Shown here in pieces: positions 11,401 to 21,103 of a stretch of DNA of 64,000 nucleotides. The DNA is taken from positions 124,001 to 188,000 of the forward strand of contig JADNRV010000108.1 in NCBI GenBank assembly GCA_015499995.1, given 5' to 3'. Position numbers and translations under genes: made by a program. The notes beneath the pieces are model-generated. The model searched no databases. It saw only the letters and a program-made list of their open reading frames with translations, and had not been told where the DNA came from. Numbering within the stretch: the first letter of the stretch is position 1; each line of letters begins with the position of its first letter. Source of the DNA: Flammula alnicola (lineage: Eukaryota > Basidiomycota > Agaricomycetes > Agaricales > Strophariaceae).

Positions 11401-13400
11401 GACATACATTGATTGACTTCTTGAAATATTGCTGCAGTTACTTCGTTAAAGTGTTCGGGACGAAGTTCTGAGTCCAAAATTGTGCCTTTCGTGACGTCAA
11501 AGTCCTTGCTTCTATTTTAAATTTTAGCTGAAAGAAATGATGCCATGAAACTCTCACGTACTCCAGACGAAGCCGCTGAGATTGTATCATGACCGCTTTG
11601 TAGAAATCTTCAGTCCGTGATGTCTTTGCCGGTCTTGACACTCGAATTTGAGGGTTCTCATCTTCTTGACGTCGGCGGACACGGCCTAGCATAGTCATGA
11701 TTTTTTTCAGAGAAGACTTATGTTACATGTTAGCCTCGAGATGTGCATATGACCAATTATACACGCACTGCGGAGAGCCTGTCAGTTGTTGGCTTCTTTT
11801 GGCCTCGTCTACTGAATAGTTGACGGGTTGCGGCATATTTGAGATATTCAATCATATGGTTTGCATCGACAATTATGTCGGGTAGTTGACCAGAGTTTAT
11901 TGCCTCAGAAGCCCATGACTAAATAAATCACATGAGAAGGGAACACTTTTCCGTGATTTAGACGTACCTTCCATAGCTTAAGGACTGAATTCTCAGTTTG
12001 ACGCCCACTCTTTCGTCGTGTTTCGAGAATAAATCTATCGGCCCATGCTAATGCATCATGTGTCTTCGTGTTATCTACAACTTGTGATTCCTCTTCATTT
12101 TCTGTATCCCCTGGCTCCTGTTCCTCTTCTTCATCCTCGCTCTCCTGCTCATCCTCTTGAAATCCGGCTTGAAAATATGTATCGAGAGCCCTAGACTCCA
12201 CGTTAACTTGCGCGGAGTTTATTTCGACGGCCTGCGGATCAGGCCCATTGAGTGCAGCACCAGGTGTTCTCCTTTGTCCTGCGCGAGACTCCGAAGATGT
12301 CGACCTCACATGGGTTATGTTGGAATTCACACGCGGGGCGGCAGCCGATTGGGAATGCGTTGAGATGCTGGAGAAGAAGACATATCACTTCTTTGATGTC
12401 ACTTAAGCTTGAACGGAATGGAACGTACCTTGACTCGGACATTTGGCGCTTGTCATCGCCCTCAAGACGGCTCACCAGGTCATTTTTCCTTCCACTTACT
12501 CTCAATTTCCGTTCTTTACACTGAGCTTTCAACTCGCTAACCATGAGCCCCGCACTATAATAAATAATAAATCACTGTTAGCGCCGTGGTAACTAAACGC
12601 GAGAATAAGATGCCTTACTAGTTCACAGGAACCGTGCGTGGGTCAATTGGCGTCGTGCCTAGAGGTGCCGAGGGAGCGTCCACCTGCATGGCATCCGTCT
12701 GGACCGAGGACTGAGCCTGAAATGACATCATGGATCCTGGACAATAAGCCGCGGTTCAGCGTTGCGAGAACAAAGATACGCCGAGCGATGAACTGGCTCA
12801 CCTCCTGTCATGGAATTCCCATCAGTGCCATTGCCATCTTGAGAAATGAACTGATTCGCTGCGGGGTTTAGTGTGCTTTGAATGTTGTGAAGAGCAGGAT
12901 CAATGTCGGAAAGTGAAGCCATGTCGGTCAGTGAACGATGGCGAGCAAAGTCACGTTGGAGAGGGACGTGTCTCATATTTTTTCCTTCGCCTGCGGCGCG
13001 CCCCCTTACTGCTTACCTGATTTGGGACTTCACCTGCGGTTTCCCGCGCCCCAGGACAGGTCACAACTTTTTCGTGAACCGCCCACCAATTCACACGTCA
13101 CAACTTGTGAATTACCGCATTCGACTTTTACTAGGGTTCGCAGATCATGCGCGACTTGAGGCAACAAAGGCGTAAATGTCCCCGTCACGAAAACTACGAC
13201 GGTGGTTAGATTTACACAGAAAATTAACCTGACTATAACTATTAGGAGAACTGACATGGCAGTAGTCCACAGCCAGCAACGACGATCAAGATATTCCTCT
13301 TCTGTTTCGCGGAAAACCGAAGATAGACATCCTCACGTTTGGTGGTAGCGGCGCCGAACTCGAGAGTCGACGAGAGGAGGGGCGATTCTTCTGAGGCCAT
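5455..13400 (-). CDS. MFS transporter, interrupted by a Crypton-type insertion
   Basis: Major facilitator transporter of the fungal polyamine/drug-efflux type, acting in the plasma or vacuolar membrane; substrate unknown. Start ATG at 13398-13400, followed by an acidic/dileucine N-terminus and the conserved DVYLRFS...KR entry into TM1. Exons: 13400-13256; 13193-13131 plus 7313-7292 (one exon split by the insertion); 7214-7156; 7094-6886; 6830-6791; 6723-6512; 6454-6418; 6362-6334; 6268-6196; 6135-5912; 5844-5762; 5706-5590; 5536-5455. All splice sites are GT-AG. With the element and one CTAGG removed, the exons total 1395 nt, giving 464 aa with no stop. Signature motifs are FYGRRPVYL (loop 2-3), the THYYSWRAMQ motif and WYPEDRLRA. 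The present allele cannot make this protein unless the element excises. Low decay of the exons suggests a young insertion. Confidence 0.9.
7319..7560. repeat. Crypton left sub-terminal repeats (TTCACAA / GTGAACC)
   Basis: GTGAACCG occurs at about 7333, 7364 and 7371. TTCACAA or TTCACGA occurs at about 7433, 7453, 7484, 7504, 7527 and 7540. The same motifs recur in the right arm at 13060-13113, including the inverted pair AATTCACA (13088-13095) and TTGTGAATT (13105-13113). Clustered short motifs near both ends suggest recombinase-binding sites. That function is inferred. Confidence 0.6.
7890..8480. repeat. minisatellite, CTACTACTCGCGACTCCAC / CTCGCCACACCTCGCTG units
   Basis: Dozens of imperfect copies of two short words, CTCGCCACACCTCGCTG and CTACTCGCGACTCCAC, in variable order. 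Long open frames across it on both strands are low-complexity artefacts. It lies in the non-coding left arm of the Crypton-type element. Confidence 0.85.
8628..8870. repeat. two small tandem duplications in the Crypton left arm
   Basis: CGCACCACCGGGCATGCC occurs about three times at 8642-8700. At 8769-8862 a ~50-bp unit (TACCTTACCTCTTGCAGTAG...CACCAT) is repeated twice. No coding function is seen. Confidence 0.75.
9068..12922 (-). CDS. Crypton-type tyrosine recombinase with SAP and GCR1_C-like domains
   Basis: Integrase of the host element, about 1000 aa, 15 exons. Exons 2-15: 12716-12619, 12554-12429, 12367-11968, 11918-11769, 11716-11562, 11511-11408, 11348-11134, 11083-10925, 10871-10717, 10660-10576, 10512-10309, 10249-9692, 9620-9303, 9253-9068. 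They total 2913 nt with no stop until the terminal TGA. N-terminal region: a SAP motif (VSELKAQCKERKLRVSG..., about 12540-12440), then an acidic linker. Catalytic core: Arg in NRSDEL (about 11290), RCPVGALA block (about 11035-11010), THLARR (HxxR, about 10765), GHW and REVYG with the nucleophilic Tyr (about 10625-10590). C-terminus: a GCR1_C-like DNA-binding region (SLWQAWDEG...RKPPLRLI, 9500-9380) and a basic tail (KKRKR). The start is uncertain: ATG 12922 gives exon 1, but the obvious GT donor (after 12802) is out of phase and a weaker one near 12793 is needed. An exon-2 ATG is possible. Confidence 0.85.
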
Positions 13401-13739
13401 GCAGAGCAGAAGAGGTTGAAAGGCGAAAGAAGTGGTCCGAGAGTCCGGTACTTTATCTCGCCAACTTTTGTAGGATCATTGACTCAGGTGGAAGATACAG
13501 AATCGAGGATGCCCTGAACGACGATAGCGGATTTAGAAGACTAATATAAGCTCGGGAGCTGGGCCCGAACCCGCAGCATACTTATGCATGAGACGTCACA
13601 GTGGTCAGGCTCGGCACAGAGCACCCTGCAATTGTCGTAAAGCGCAACAACCTCTCCGCCCCCACCCCTCAAGCCACACTGATCATGGGAGATAGATAGA
13701 AGTCCATCATGCGCTTTCGAGAATTGACAATCCTATATA
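13401..13739. other. upstream region of the MFS gene
   Basis: Intergenic DNA between the MFS start and the first MITE. No gene is recognised. A tRNA-like stretch around 13555-13625 was considered and rejected. Confidence 0.5.
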
Positions 13740-14326
13740 CAGTCGAACCTCTCATAACCCATGCCTTAGATAACCCATAACCCCTTATATCCCATAGATT
13801 TTTTGGTCCACCAAGTCGGTGGGCGGGGATTTTCAACCCATAACCCATAAGTCCGCGATAACCCATAATCCATACCCCTCCCCGACCAAAACCCATAGGT
13901 TTTGGTACTATATCGGACCTATAAGCGTAGGTTTACGGTTGAATAATTATTTTGCCAGGTATCCATCACAAATGATACGCCACAGCAGCCACTTAACAGC
14001 TCAAAACTGACCTTTTTGACCTAATTCCACCCCGAAAGCACCACCCCCAACAATTTTCTCACGACTCTGATGGTGTCAAACCTCCTCCCTGCCCACCGTC
14101 ATAAGGCCATCAAGGCGTAGATGATGAATGATCTCCTTTCAAGCATGTTAGAGGCACTCGTGAATGACAACCACCATATTTTAGCAGAAATCCGACCGTC
14201 AGTGGCCGTAATTTTTTTTGATATTTTTCGAATCTATTTTTAGCTTCCCTCTCGCAGCCCATAACCTCTGATAACCCATACTCTGAGCCGTCCACCGAGA
14301 GGTATGGGTTATGAGGGGTTCGACTG
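13740..14326. mobile_element. pogo/Tc1-like MITE, copy A
   Basis: A non-coding 587-bp element. Terminal inverted repeats begin CAGTCGAACCYCTCATAACC at both ends (13740 onward; 14326 backward). The element is flanked by TA dinucleotides (13738-13739, 14327-14328). The TIR type and TA target match pogo/Tc1-mariner elements. AACCCATA words recur inside. A shorter relative lies at 30340-30504. Confidence 0.88.
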
Positions 14327-14374
14327 TATAGCGAAAGTGCCTCGGGCTCTCTGACGGCATCTGCGATATGAGAA

Positions 14375-14615
14375 GTATGGCTTTTCGGCTGAGAAGTCAG
14401 GGAAATTGAGCACCAGCATCGGCAGAGAGTGGTCCATATTCACCTATTCACGCGCACATTCTATGCCTCCCAATCTCGAAGAACAGCACGAGATGCACGG
14501 CTTTCGGCTGAAAAGGCACGTAAATAGTGGGAAATTGCGCACCAGAATTGGAGGAGAGCTGTCCGTATTCACCTCTCCAGGTTACTGTTCTATCTCTCTA
14601 AGTCTCGAAGAAGTA
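14375..14615. repeat. two-unit tandem duplication (~115 bp units)
   Basis: Two diverged copies, starting at about 14379 and 14497, share GCTTTTCGGCTGAGAAG / GCTTTCGGCTGAAAAGG, then GGAAATTG.GCACCAG, GTCC.TATTCACC and TCTCGAAGAA. No protein family is recognised. Confidence 0.7.
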
Positions 14616-14859
14616 GGGTGGATAGGTCATGGTAGGATGAGAGTCACCATGCGGACCCGTCTTTGAGTGTAGAGAAGTAGTTGATGAATGATGAAATCGA
14701 TTGATTAGACGTCATATCGAGGATTGAATCTTCCTAAGGTACAATGACCGTAATCATCGAATATGACCGTGTACGCCTACCGAATCTAGAAGATCGACGA
14801 AATGTCAGTATCGTGAAGCGTGGTGTGAAGCGAGCTACATAGGAGGGTTAGATGAATAA

Positions 14860-15412
14860 GCCTGAGAAGACAATGGTAAGCTGGATAGAGGGATACGTAC
14901 ATATCTTCGCGGTCCATGTCATCGCAGTTTGCACCCATGCCGGTTTCCGTACTTCATAATCAAAATACCGCAAAGCCCGATCCGAAAGCACCAACACCAC
15001 CTGTCGTCCCAACCTTCCCCATAAATCCCGGCTGACCGAGCCTCGCCACAAAAAGCCAGAAGAACTCCGATACACAGGTCGGAAGAGCCAAGGATAGGAT
15101 CCTGAAAAGTTTCCATAAGATTTGGGCTAGGTCATAATCGACCAGCAGCAAAGTTTCGGGTATTGAGATGAACCAGTTTCTAGTGAACCGATGAAGAAAA
15201 GCCTAGAGTAGGTAGAATGATCAAAGCCAGCGGCATTTCAGTGTTTGAACATCCTGTGGCATGGACGCATGGACTCACGCGAGAAATAACACAACGCCTG
15301 CTATCCACTCAATCATGATCGACACGTAGTTTTCGCCTAGAGATGCTGTGATGGCTTTTGCTGACCCAAGGCCAATGGTGGTGGTGGTCAACACGAGCAG
15401 ATGATAGCGCAT
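14860..15412 (-). CDS. possible membrane protein (uncertain exon structure)
   Basis: A hydrophobic reading frame opens with ATG 15412-15410 and encodes two likely membrane segments (LLVLTTTTIGLG and IEWIAGVVLFLA) before a GTGAGT donor near 15276. Downstream open stretches at 15215-14915 are also hydrophobic, but no splice choice joined all parts in one frame. It may be a small basidiomycete membrane protein or a decayed gene. No family is assigned. Confidence 0.3.
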
Positions 15413-16034
15413 GATTTTTCGGTGCTATTTCGTTGTCGGCGTCAACGCTAGCTCTTGCGTTGGGAGTGGTTCTTCAACATGTACCGCATCCCCAACACTG
15501 TTTGCAGTGGGACGGCCCTTGGACGTTTGAAAGAAGGATGGTCCTGATTCTGCGCCCGAGTGTAGGACTAGCCATCTATGTATACTGAATAAAGAGTGGA
15601 CAATGTCGAAAGTGCCAGGTTCATGGTTGTGCTTTGCAATGCCAGTGTTTGGGGCGGTACCCGCAGTGGATCGTTTTCGGAAAACCTGAGACGGCCTTTA
15701 GACGCCCAATCCATATGGGAGAAGATAACGAGACTTCTAAATAGGAAGCATAATGAACAGAAGGATTGGTCAAAAAATGGTGGCAAAAGCTTCGAACAAC
15801 TTGGAGAATTTCAGTGCTTCATGAATTTCAAATTGAAACACACGTCTGGTATGTTCGATTATTATGTAATATAGCGGGCCGTGCAGCCGGCGCAACCCGT
15901 CCTACTGGTTTTAAAAAGATGCTAGAGCAGCTTTCGCGGTACATGGCCTCGTGATTAATGGAGAACAGATCTATATTAAAATACAGTAATTGTGATACAA
16001 TCTCTCAGTTCTGACATCTTGTCATGGAATTCTC

Positions 16035-17386
16035 TCAGACGTTGTCCCCGAGGTGGATGGAGCTGTACGTTTCTCCCGCACTGTGATGGAAGCATAAAAT
16101 TGATGGTTCCGCATTATGTTTTCCATCCTCGTCTCTGTGCCCAATGCTTATCCTGTTGTTGAGTAAAACCATCATAGAGTTCGAATACAGTTTACTCAAA
16201 ACGGTGACACTGGTCTCATAGTACGCCAGATGTCCTGGGAGGAAAGCAAGGATGAGACTGACAATTGCCGTTGCGGCTAATCAAGAAGAACAGGTTTTGG
16301 AGCATTGGTGAGTCACAACTTTGCAATTCCAAAAGTCTTCCTTACCTGTTAATGTACCTGTCTCTACGGTCAGGCGGATAATTCTTTTTAGAAGTTGGCT
16401 TGTTTTCAATATGTTGGTCTCGCTGCGAGAGAGCTGCATCGGTTAATGAGGGGCGATGTGTCGAAAATATCAAGTATGTACTCACCGTGTAGGTCATACA
16501 GACGGCAACTATCACATCACATAGAGCACTACTGGGGTACCAGACCTAGAGTCATCCGCTGTCAGATATGGTAACACTGAACCTTGCATACTTACAGCTA
16601 CTGTCGTGCGCACATTTTGAGCAAAGAGCCCTGACAAATGTCCTATAAATTTTGCCTGTATGCCGATAGCAATGGCAGCGCCCAGCTGAACGAGGCAGCA
16701 CTTCAGAAAGGTCAAGCATATTAGCTGCTGCCCCAAGAGTTGTTAAGGAAGTCTTACACAGGCGATTACACATCCTACTGCTTTGTTCTGCATGAGCACG
16801 CTGATTCGATAAGCATAGAAGCCTTGGCACGTAAAGGTTACTATGAAAATGAATAATGAGGTGAAATGAACATATTCGTAAATCGTCTAAAAAGGCACGG
16901 ACCTATTCCAGTAAGGATCGGAATACTAAACCAAAGTGCATTGACTTCGTTTAGAGAAGCCAGATCGGCAAATCCCCGAATAAATGTTTCGAAGAGGTCG
17001 TGGATCAAAAGAACTGTCTGGGATGCCTCAAGGAGGTACACCCAATAGACCAATCCTCGCGTAACCGCTCGATCTTTTGGGAAGGCGAGGTAGTATAAGT
17101 CTTTGACGACAGTATTGGGGTTCAGAAGCAGCTCAGGTAAGAATTTTTGAGACACACACAAACTTGTACCGTTAGAATTCCAAATAAACCTGAGTTTAGA
17201 AGGCCGGCGAGTAGCTGGCCATGACTGGTCAGTAATGGGAATCTTCTAAAAGATAGACACTACTCACCCAAGGTCCTGCTCTATAAAAGTGGAAATGATT
17301 ACCAATCGTCGAAATATTCGTGAAAACGTCGAAACTAACATTTTGCTCAACTCCAAAGAGCCTGGTGCATCAGGAAGAGAAGCCAT
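16035..17386 (-). CDS. DUF6534-type multi-pass membrane protein, paralog 1
   Basis: Member of a large Agaricomycete family of seven-helix-like membrane proteins of unknown function, annotated DUF6534. ATG at 17384-17386; stop at 16035-16037. Exons joined by eye include the entry IAGPW, LLAGLLNSGLFGILTVQ, then LYYLAFPKD, WVYLLEASQTVLLIHD, ALWFSIPILTGI, FYAYRISVLM, a helix containing QLGAAIAIGIQAKF, WYPSSALCDVIVAV, LSRSETNILKTSQLLKRIIR and a final helix ending in YETSVTVLSKLYSNSMMVLLN. All introns are GT-AG and about 45-70 nt. The C-terminal tail is short. It is related to the gene at 60956-62488. Function and ligand are unknown; a role in signalling or transport is not established. Confidence 0.85.
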
Positions 17387-17448
17387 GAAGGGTGGATGAG
17401 AAAGGATCTGACACACCAAAAGAGCACTGTCATGGCAGACTTATATGA

Positions 17449-17977
17449 TTACTGTGCCACCGTTTCTTCGTCGGGGTGTTCGCAAAGCGTGGAACTTAGA
17501 ATCGGAGAATGCAGATGTTGATCCCAAATGGCGACGCGTTCTACCTTACAGCTAACTGCAAAACGATAGGCCAGTTTTGATAATCGTTGATGCATGATGT
17601 TCAGCGGGGTTTGGCCTTTTCGGAGGGAGACACTGCTTTGCATCCAGCCGTTCAGGCGCGGCCAGCGCCTTCCGTTGCCAGGCACCACCGTGACGTACAA
17701 ACAAACAAAATGAACATCAACGCTAGGCGAAACTGGCCGCCAATCGTTTTGCAGTGAGCTGTAAGGCGGCTTCTAAAATGGAATGACCTTCAGCGTCAAA
17801 TATTGAGCATCGCTTGCACAGCTGCCCAGCAGAAATGGTCTCCCAGAACATCCGAGACTGATTGAACGACACCTCGACCAAGATCCACCGAGCGCGGCCG
17901 TCAGATTCATCCATGACAGAACAGCACCAGTGATTTCCGGGAGACGGCATGTCAGCGGCATGGGCTTTTCCCATCAA
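17449..17977 (-). pseudogene. unidentified coding remnant
   Basis: Two adjacent minus-strand open stretches (17977-17723 and 17700-17449) have protein-like composition, for example ILVEVSFNQSRMFWE, LEAALQLTAKRLAA and LAYRFAVSCKVERVAIWD. No GT-AG intron joins them cleanly. It may be a decayed gene; no family is recognised. Confidence 0.3.
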
Positions 17978-17999
17978 ATTTGAATCAACTCCGCTGCAG

Positions 18000-18756
18000 G
18001 CTATGCGAGCGCTGGGCCGCTGGCACAGACCGCGATATGCGCCCAGCTTGACTATCTTTTGAAGTCAAAACATCATTTATTTATGGTTTGAGACTACAAG
18101 CATATAGTAATAGGTCTATAAATCCGTTGTGCAAATTTTTTTTTTTTTTGTGTTTAGCCCAAAAAAGTTGTGGGCCGAACAGTCTGCAGACTGCAGTATG
18201 TGGGCTCTTTGTTTCCTCTCCTTGTTCGTGGGCCGTCAGTACAATGGGACACGATGTGACATGCAGGCCTCGGGAAAACAAGTTAATTAGCATTATAAAT
18301 ACGATGGAAGCTAAATTGAAATGAATGAGTGGAATGATAGTTAATCCTGAGTTGGTCAATGGTAACATTGGTAAGTGACTTGAAATGAAAGATTATATAT
18401 GACGCAAATATGACGAGTAATTTAGAGAAACACATCTGAAGTACTAAATGCAGGCAGTGGCTGCATACTGGAAGTATAACTAGTAGTCAGATTCGAGAGG
18501 AAAGATGGAGAGGTATGAACAGATGAGTTGTGCGATAAGTGGAGTTCGCAGCTGAAGAGTTATGGGACAAAGAACTTCACAGTCGGAAAGGAATATGGTT
18601 GATATGGGACACTATATTTATCAACTTGCCATGTTGAGAAGGATATGTCGATGTGGATGCGTCTGCAGATACGCGTCCAACCATCTGAGGTAACGAAAAT
18701 GAGAAGAGAGTACCGAGCTTCAATGATAAGTTGACCTTGCCGAGACGTCTCACTTG
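18000..18756. other. no gene recognised
   Basis: AT-rich intergenic DNA with a T-run near 18137-18150. Nothing else is supportable. Confidence 0.4.
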
Positions 18757-20035
18757 GGCAAGAGAAAATTGGCGTGCCTTGAGCATGCACGAGCGTGCCT
18801 GAGCGTGCCACGCTCAGCACGCTCAGCCCTTTTGGCGTGCGGTGCGTGCCATGTTCAGCACGCTCAGCCCATTTGGCGTGCAACCGTCTCTTTTAGCGTG
18901 TTGCTACTTTTCGTCACGTTGTACGCATTTAATAGAGTATAATAAATTTCTTTGATATTTTGCACAAGAGATTGCAGAAATGTACACAGTGCAGGTATAC
19001 ATGTAACAGGTAAATTGTAGGTAGTAAACTTATATATTGCTAGTCTCTAAGAGGCCTGTATAAATACCTTTTACAGAGTATCTAGAATACACTACTAACT
19101 TCTAAGTGCTATGAAATACTAAATAAGTAAGTAACGATTAGGCCGTGCAAGTTGAATCAGCGAGGTAAGCGCTCAATAAGCGCTCGAGTCAATCAAGCCG
19201 CATGAAATGTCCAAGTACATTCCCAACACATACCACTGGGTGTTATGAACATCCTGAAGAGCGTGCGAACTGTGCTAACGAGCGTGCGTGAGTTTTCCCA
19301 ATTGGCGTGCAAGCGTGCATAGGTTTGCCCAATTGGCGTGCAAGCGTGCGTTGGCGTGCATCATGACGTGTGAGCGTGCGTGAGCGTGCCACGCTAAAAA
19401 TCGTTAAAATTCACACGCGTGCACCTGCGTGCATCCGCGTGCCACTTTTGGCGTGCTGATGCATATATTCATATTATGTATTTCAAAGGCAAGGATGTTG
19501 CGGACTGCAGTTACTGTAGGTACACTACGATGTACTCGAGTTTTATTTGAGTACATCATTGGTATATCATGGAGCACTGGTTTTTCTGCGTAGCACGCAG
19601 GTGCACGCACTGTGCAAGTATGCAAGTACACAGATGTTGGACAGGTCAGATAGTGTCAATGGGTATATCAGCTGCCACAACAATTCAGAGTACTTATAAA
19701 TAATTTTTATGTTTAATGTACTACCAATCAAATTCATTCTACCTAATTTTGAAGAGGGAGGGCACATGTTGCTGTTTTTGCACGAGGTTTTGTGTTCCAG
19801 GTGCCGTGGGAACATGTCTCACCAGGAGCATTTCCGTGGAAATGACTGACAATCCCTCGGCGAAATGAGAAGAGAGTGAGTAGAGGATAGAATCTGCTCG
19901 CATTGTTGTAGGTACAGGTAATATTTCTCATAGTATGTTTATTTTTTAAAGTACCATGTTCTGTGTACTAGCGTGTGTGGCGTGCATTGGCGTGCATTGG
20001 CCACGCACGCTCGTGCACGCTGATTTTCTCTTGCC
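18757..20035. mobile_element. non-autonomous DNA transposon with 11-bp target-site duplication
   Basis: A 1279-bp element. Perfect 13-bp terminal inverted repeats GGCAAGAGAAAAT start at 18757 and, inverted, end at 20035. It is flanked by the direct repeat CGTCTCACTTG (18746-18756 and 20036-20046). Both subterminal zones are packed with GCGTGC/GCACGC words in both orientations (18771-18890, 19255-19460, 19965-20025), typical of transposase-binding arrays. It has no coding capacity. A TSD of 9-11 bp points to Mutator-like elements, but the superfamily cannot be fixed without its autonomous partner. Confidence 0.88.
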
Positions 20036-21103
20036 CGTCTCACTTGAGTCTTGCCGTTTGCTTGCCTTGCTTACATGTGGGTGGCAAGGCCGATCAGTGG
20101 ACCTCTTCACCTCGACAGTATATAGGGACTTAGTCGGTTTGCACCCGATGCAGCCTGCAAAGAGTTGAAAAAACTCCATCAAATTCAGACACGGACCTAG
20201 GACAACGGCACTTATGAAGTTCCGGTCCACGTAAGATATCTGATGGAAATGAGCGCTCTTGTCTTTTGCGGCGGAGGTTAAGTAGTGATGAGCGGTTGAT
20301 AGAATCCTGACGATGATAACAAAACTCCAAAAAATGAAAGCGCGAAAGTAATGAATTGTTTGATGAGAAAGAGAGCAATTAATACAATTCTAAAGCAGAA
20401 AATCATACCTACATAAGTATGAGAACGCACGCTGACAGAAGACCGAAAGCCGTGCAGAGGAAAAAGAAAGCAAAACGGAAAGGAAGAAGAAACCTTACTT
20501 GATTGTTTCGTTTCCGAGCGATCTCAAATTGCCTTTTCAGTCTCCTGTAAGTATACAAATGAGAAATTTAGAAAGAAAGAAAAAGACGGAGCAGACAGTA
20601 AGACGACTGACTTTGGATTGTCCTCCAGCTCGATCTCTCTCTCGCACCCTCTCTTCGGCAGCTTTCAACCTCTCCTTGTGCTCCTCGAGTCAGGCTTCTC
20701 ATTTGCTATGCGCCGGGCTTCTTCATGCTCGAAAGTTGGGCGCCATTTCAGCGTTACTGTTCATAGAATAAATGTAACGGATTGTTGATTATGTTGAAGC
20801 AATGCACGCAAAAGAAGAAAAAAGTGGAACATTCCTTCTTCCAATCTCGGCGAGTCGAGGTGACTTCTTTACCACTTGAAGCACCTCCTTCCAGGTTGTT
20901 TGGAACGCGAGGTGACTGCAGGTGTTTCAGACATGCATTGTCGTATTCGTTTTGGCTGACTCCGACTGAGTATATTAAGCCTTGACAATAGGGTGTCGTC
21001 TCCTGTGCACTTGGAGAATGCCGAGATGCATGGAGGTGATACTAGGGTGGATAAAGATGCAGAGGATTGGGTGGTCGTTCGTGAGGATATTGAGGGCACA
21101 GGG

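Larger units (their letters stand above)
7314..13135 (-). mobile_element. Crypton-type tyrosine-recombinase DNA transposon inserted in the MFS gene
   Basis: A 5.8-kb insertion bounded by the direct repeat CTAGG (7314-7318 and 13131-13135). Its borders are fixed by the host gene: the MFS exon reads in frame from 13136 straight into 7313 when 5817 bp, including one repeat, are removed. There are no long terminal inverted repeats. Cryptons integrate by tyrosine recombinase and leave short direct repeats, which fits. It contains one gene (9068-12922), a ~1.75-kb non-coding left arm rich in minisatellites and a ~0.2-kb right arm. Both arms carry TTGTGAAYY motifs. Confidence 0.9.

Noticed and set aside
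13555..13630. tRNA-like sequence on the minus strand (CTCATGC loop, GGTTCGGGCCC box-B-like)
   Set aside because: Acceptor, D-arm and T-arm stems do not pair as a tRNA; at most a chance or SINE-like resemblance.
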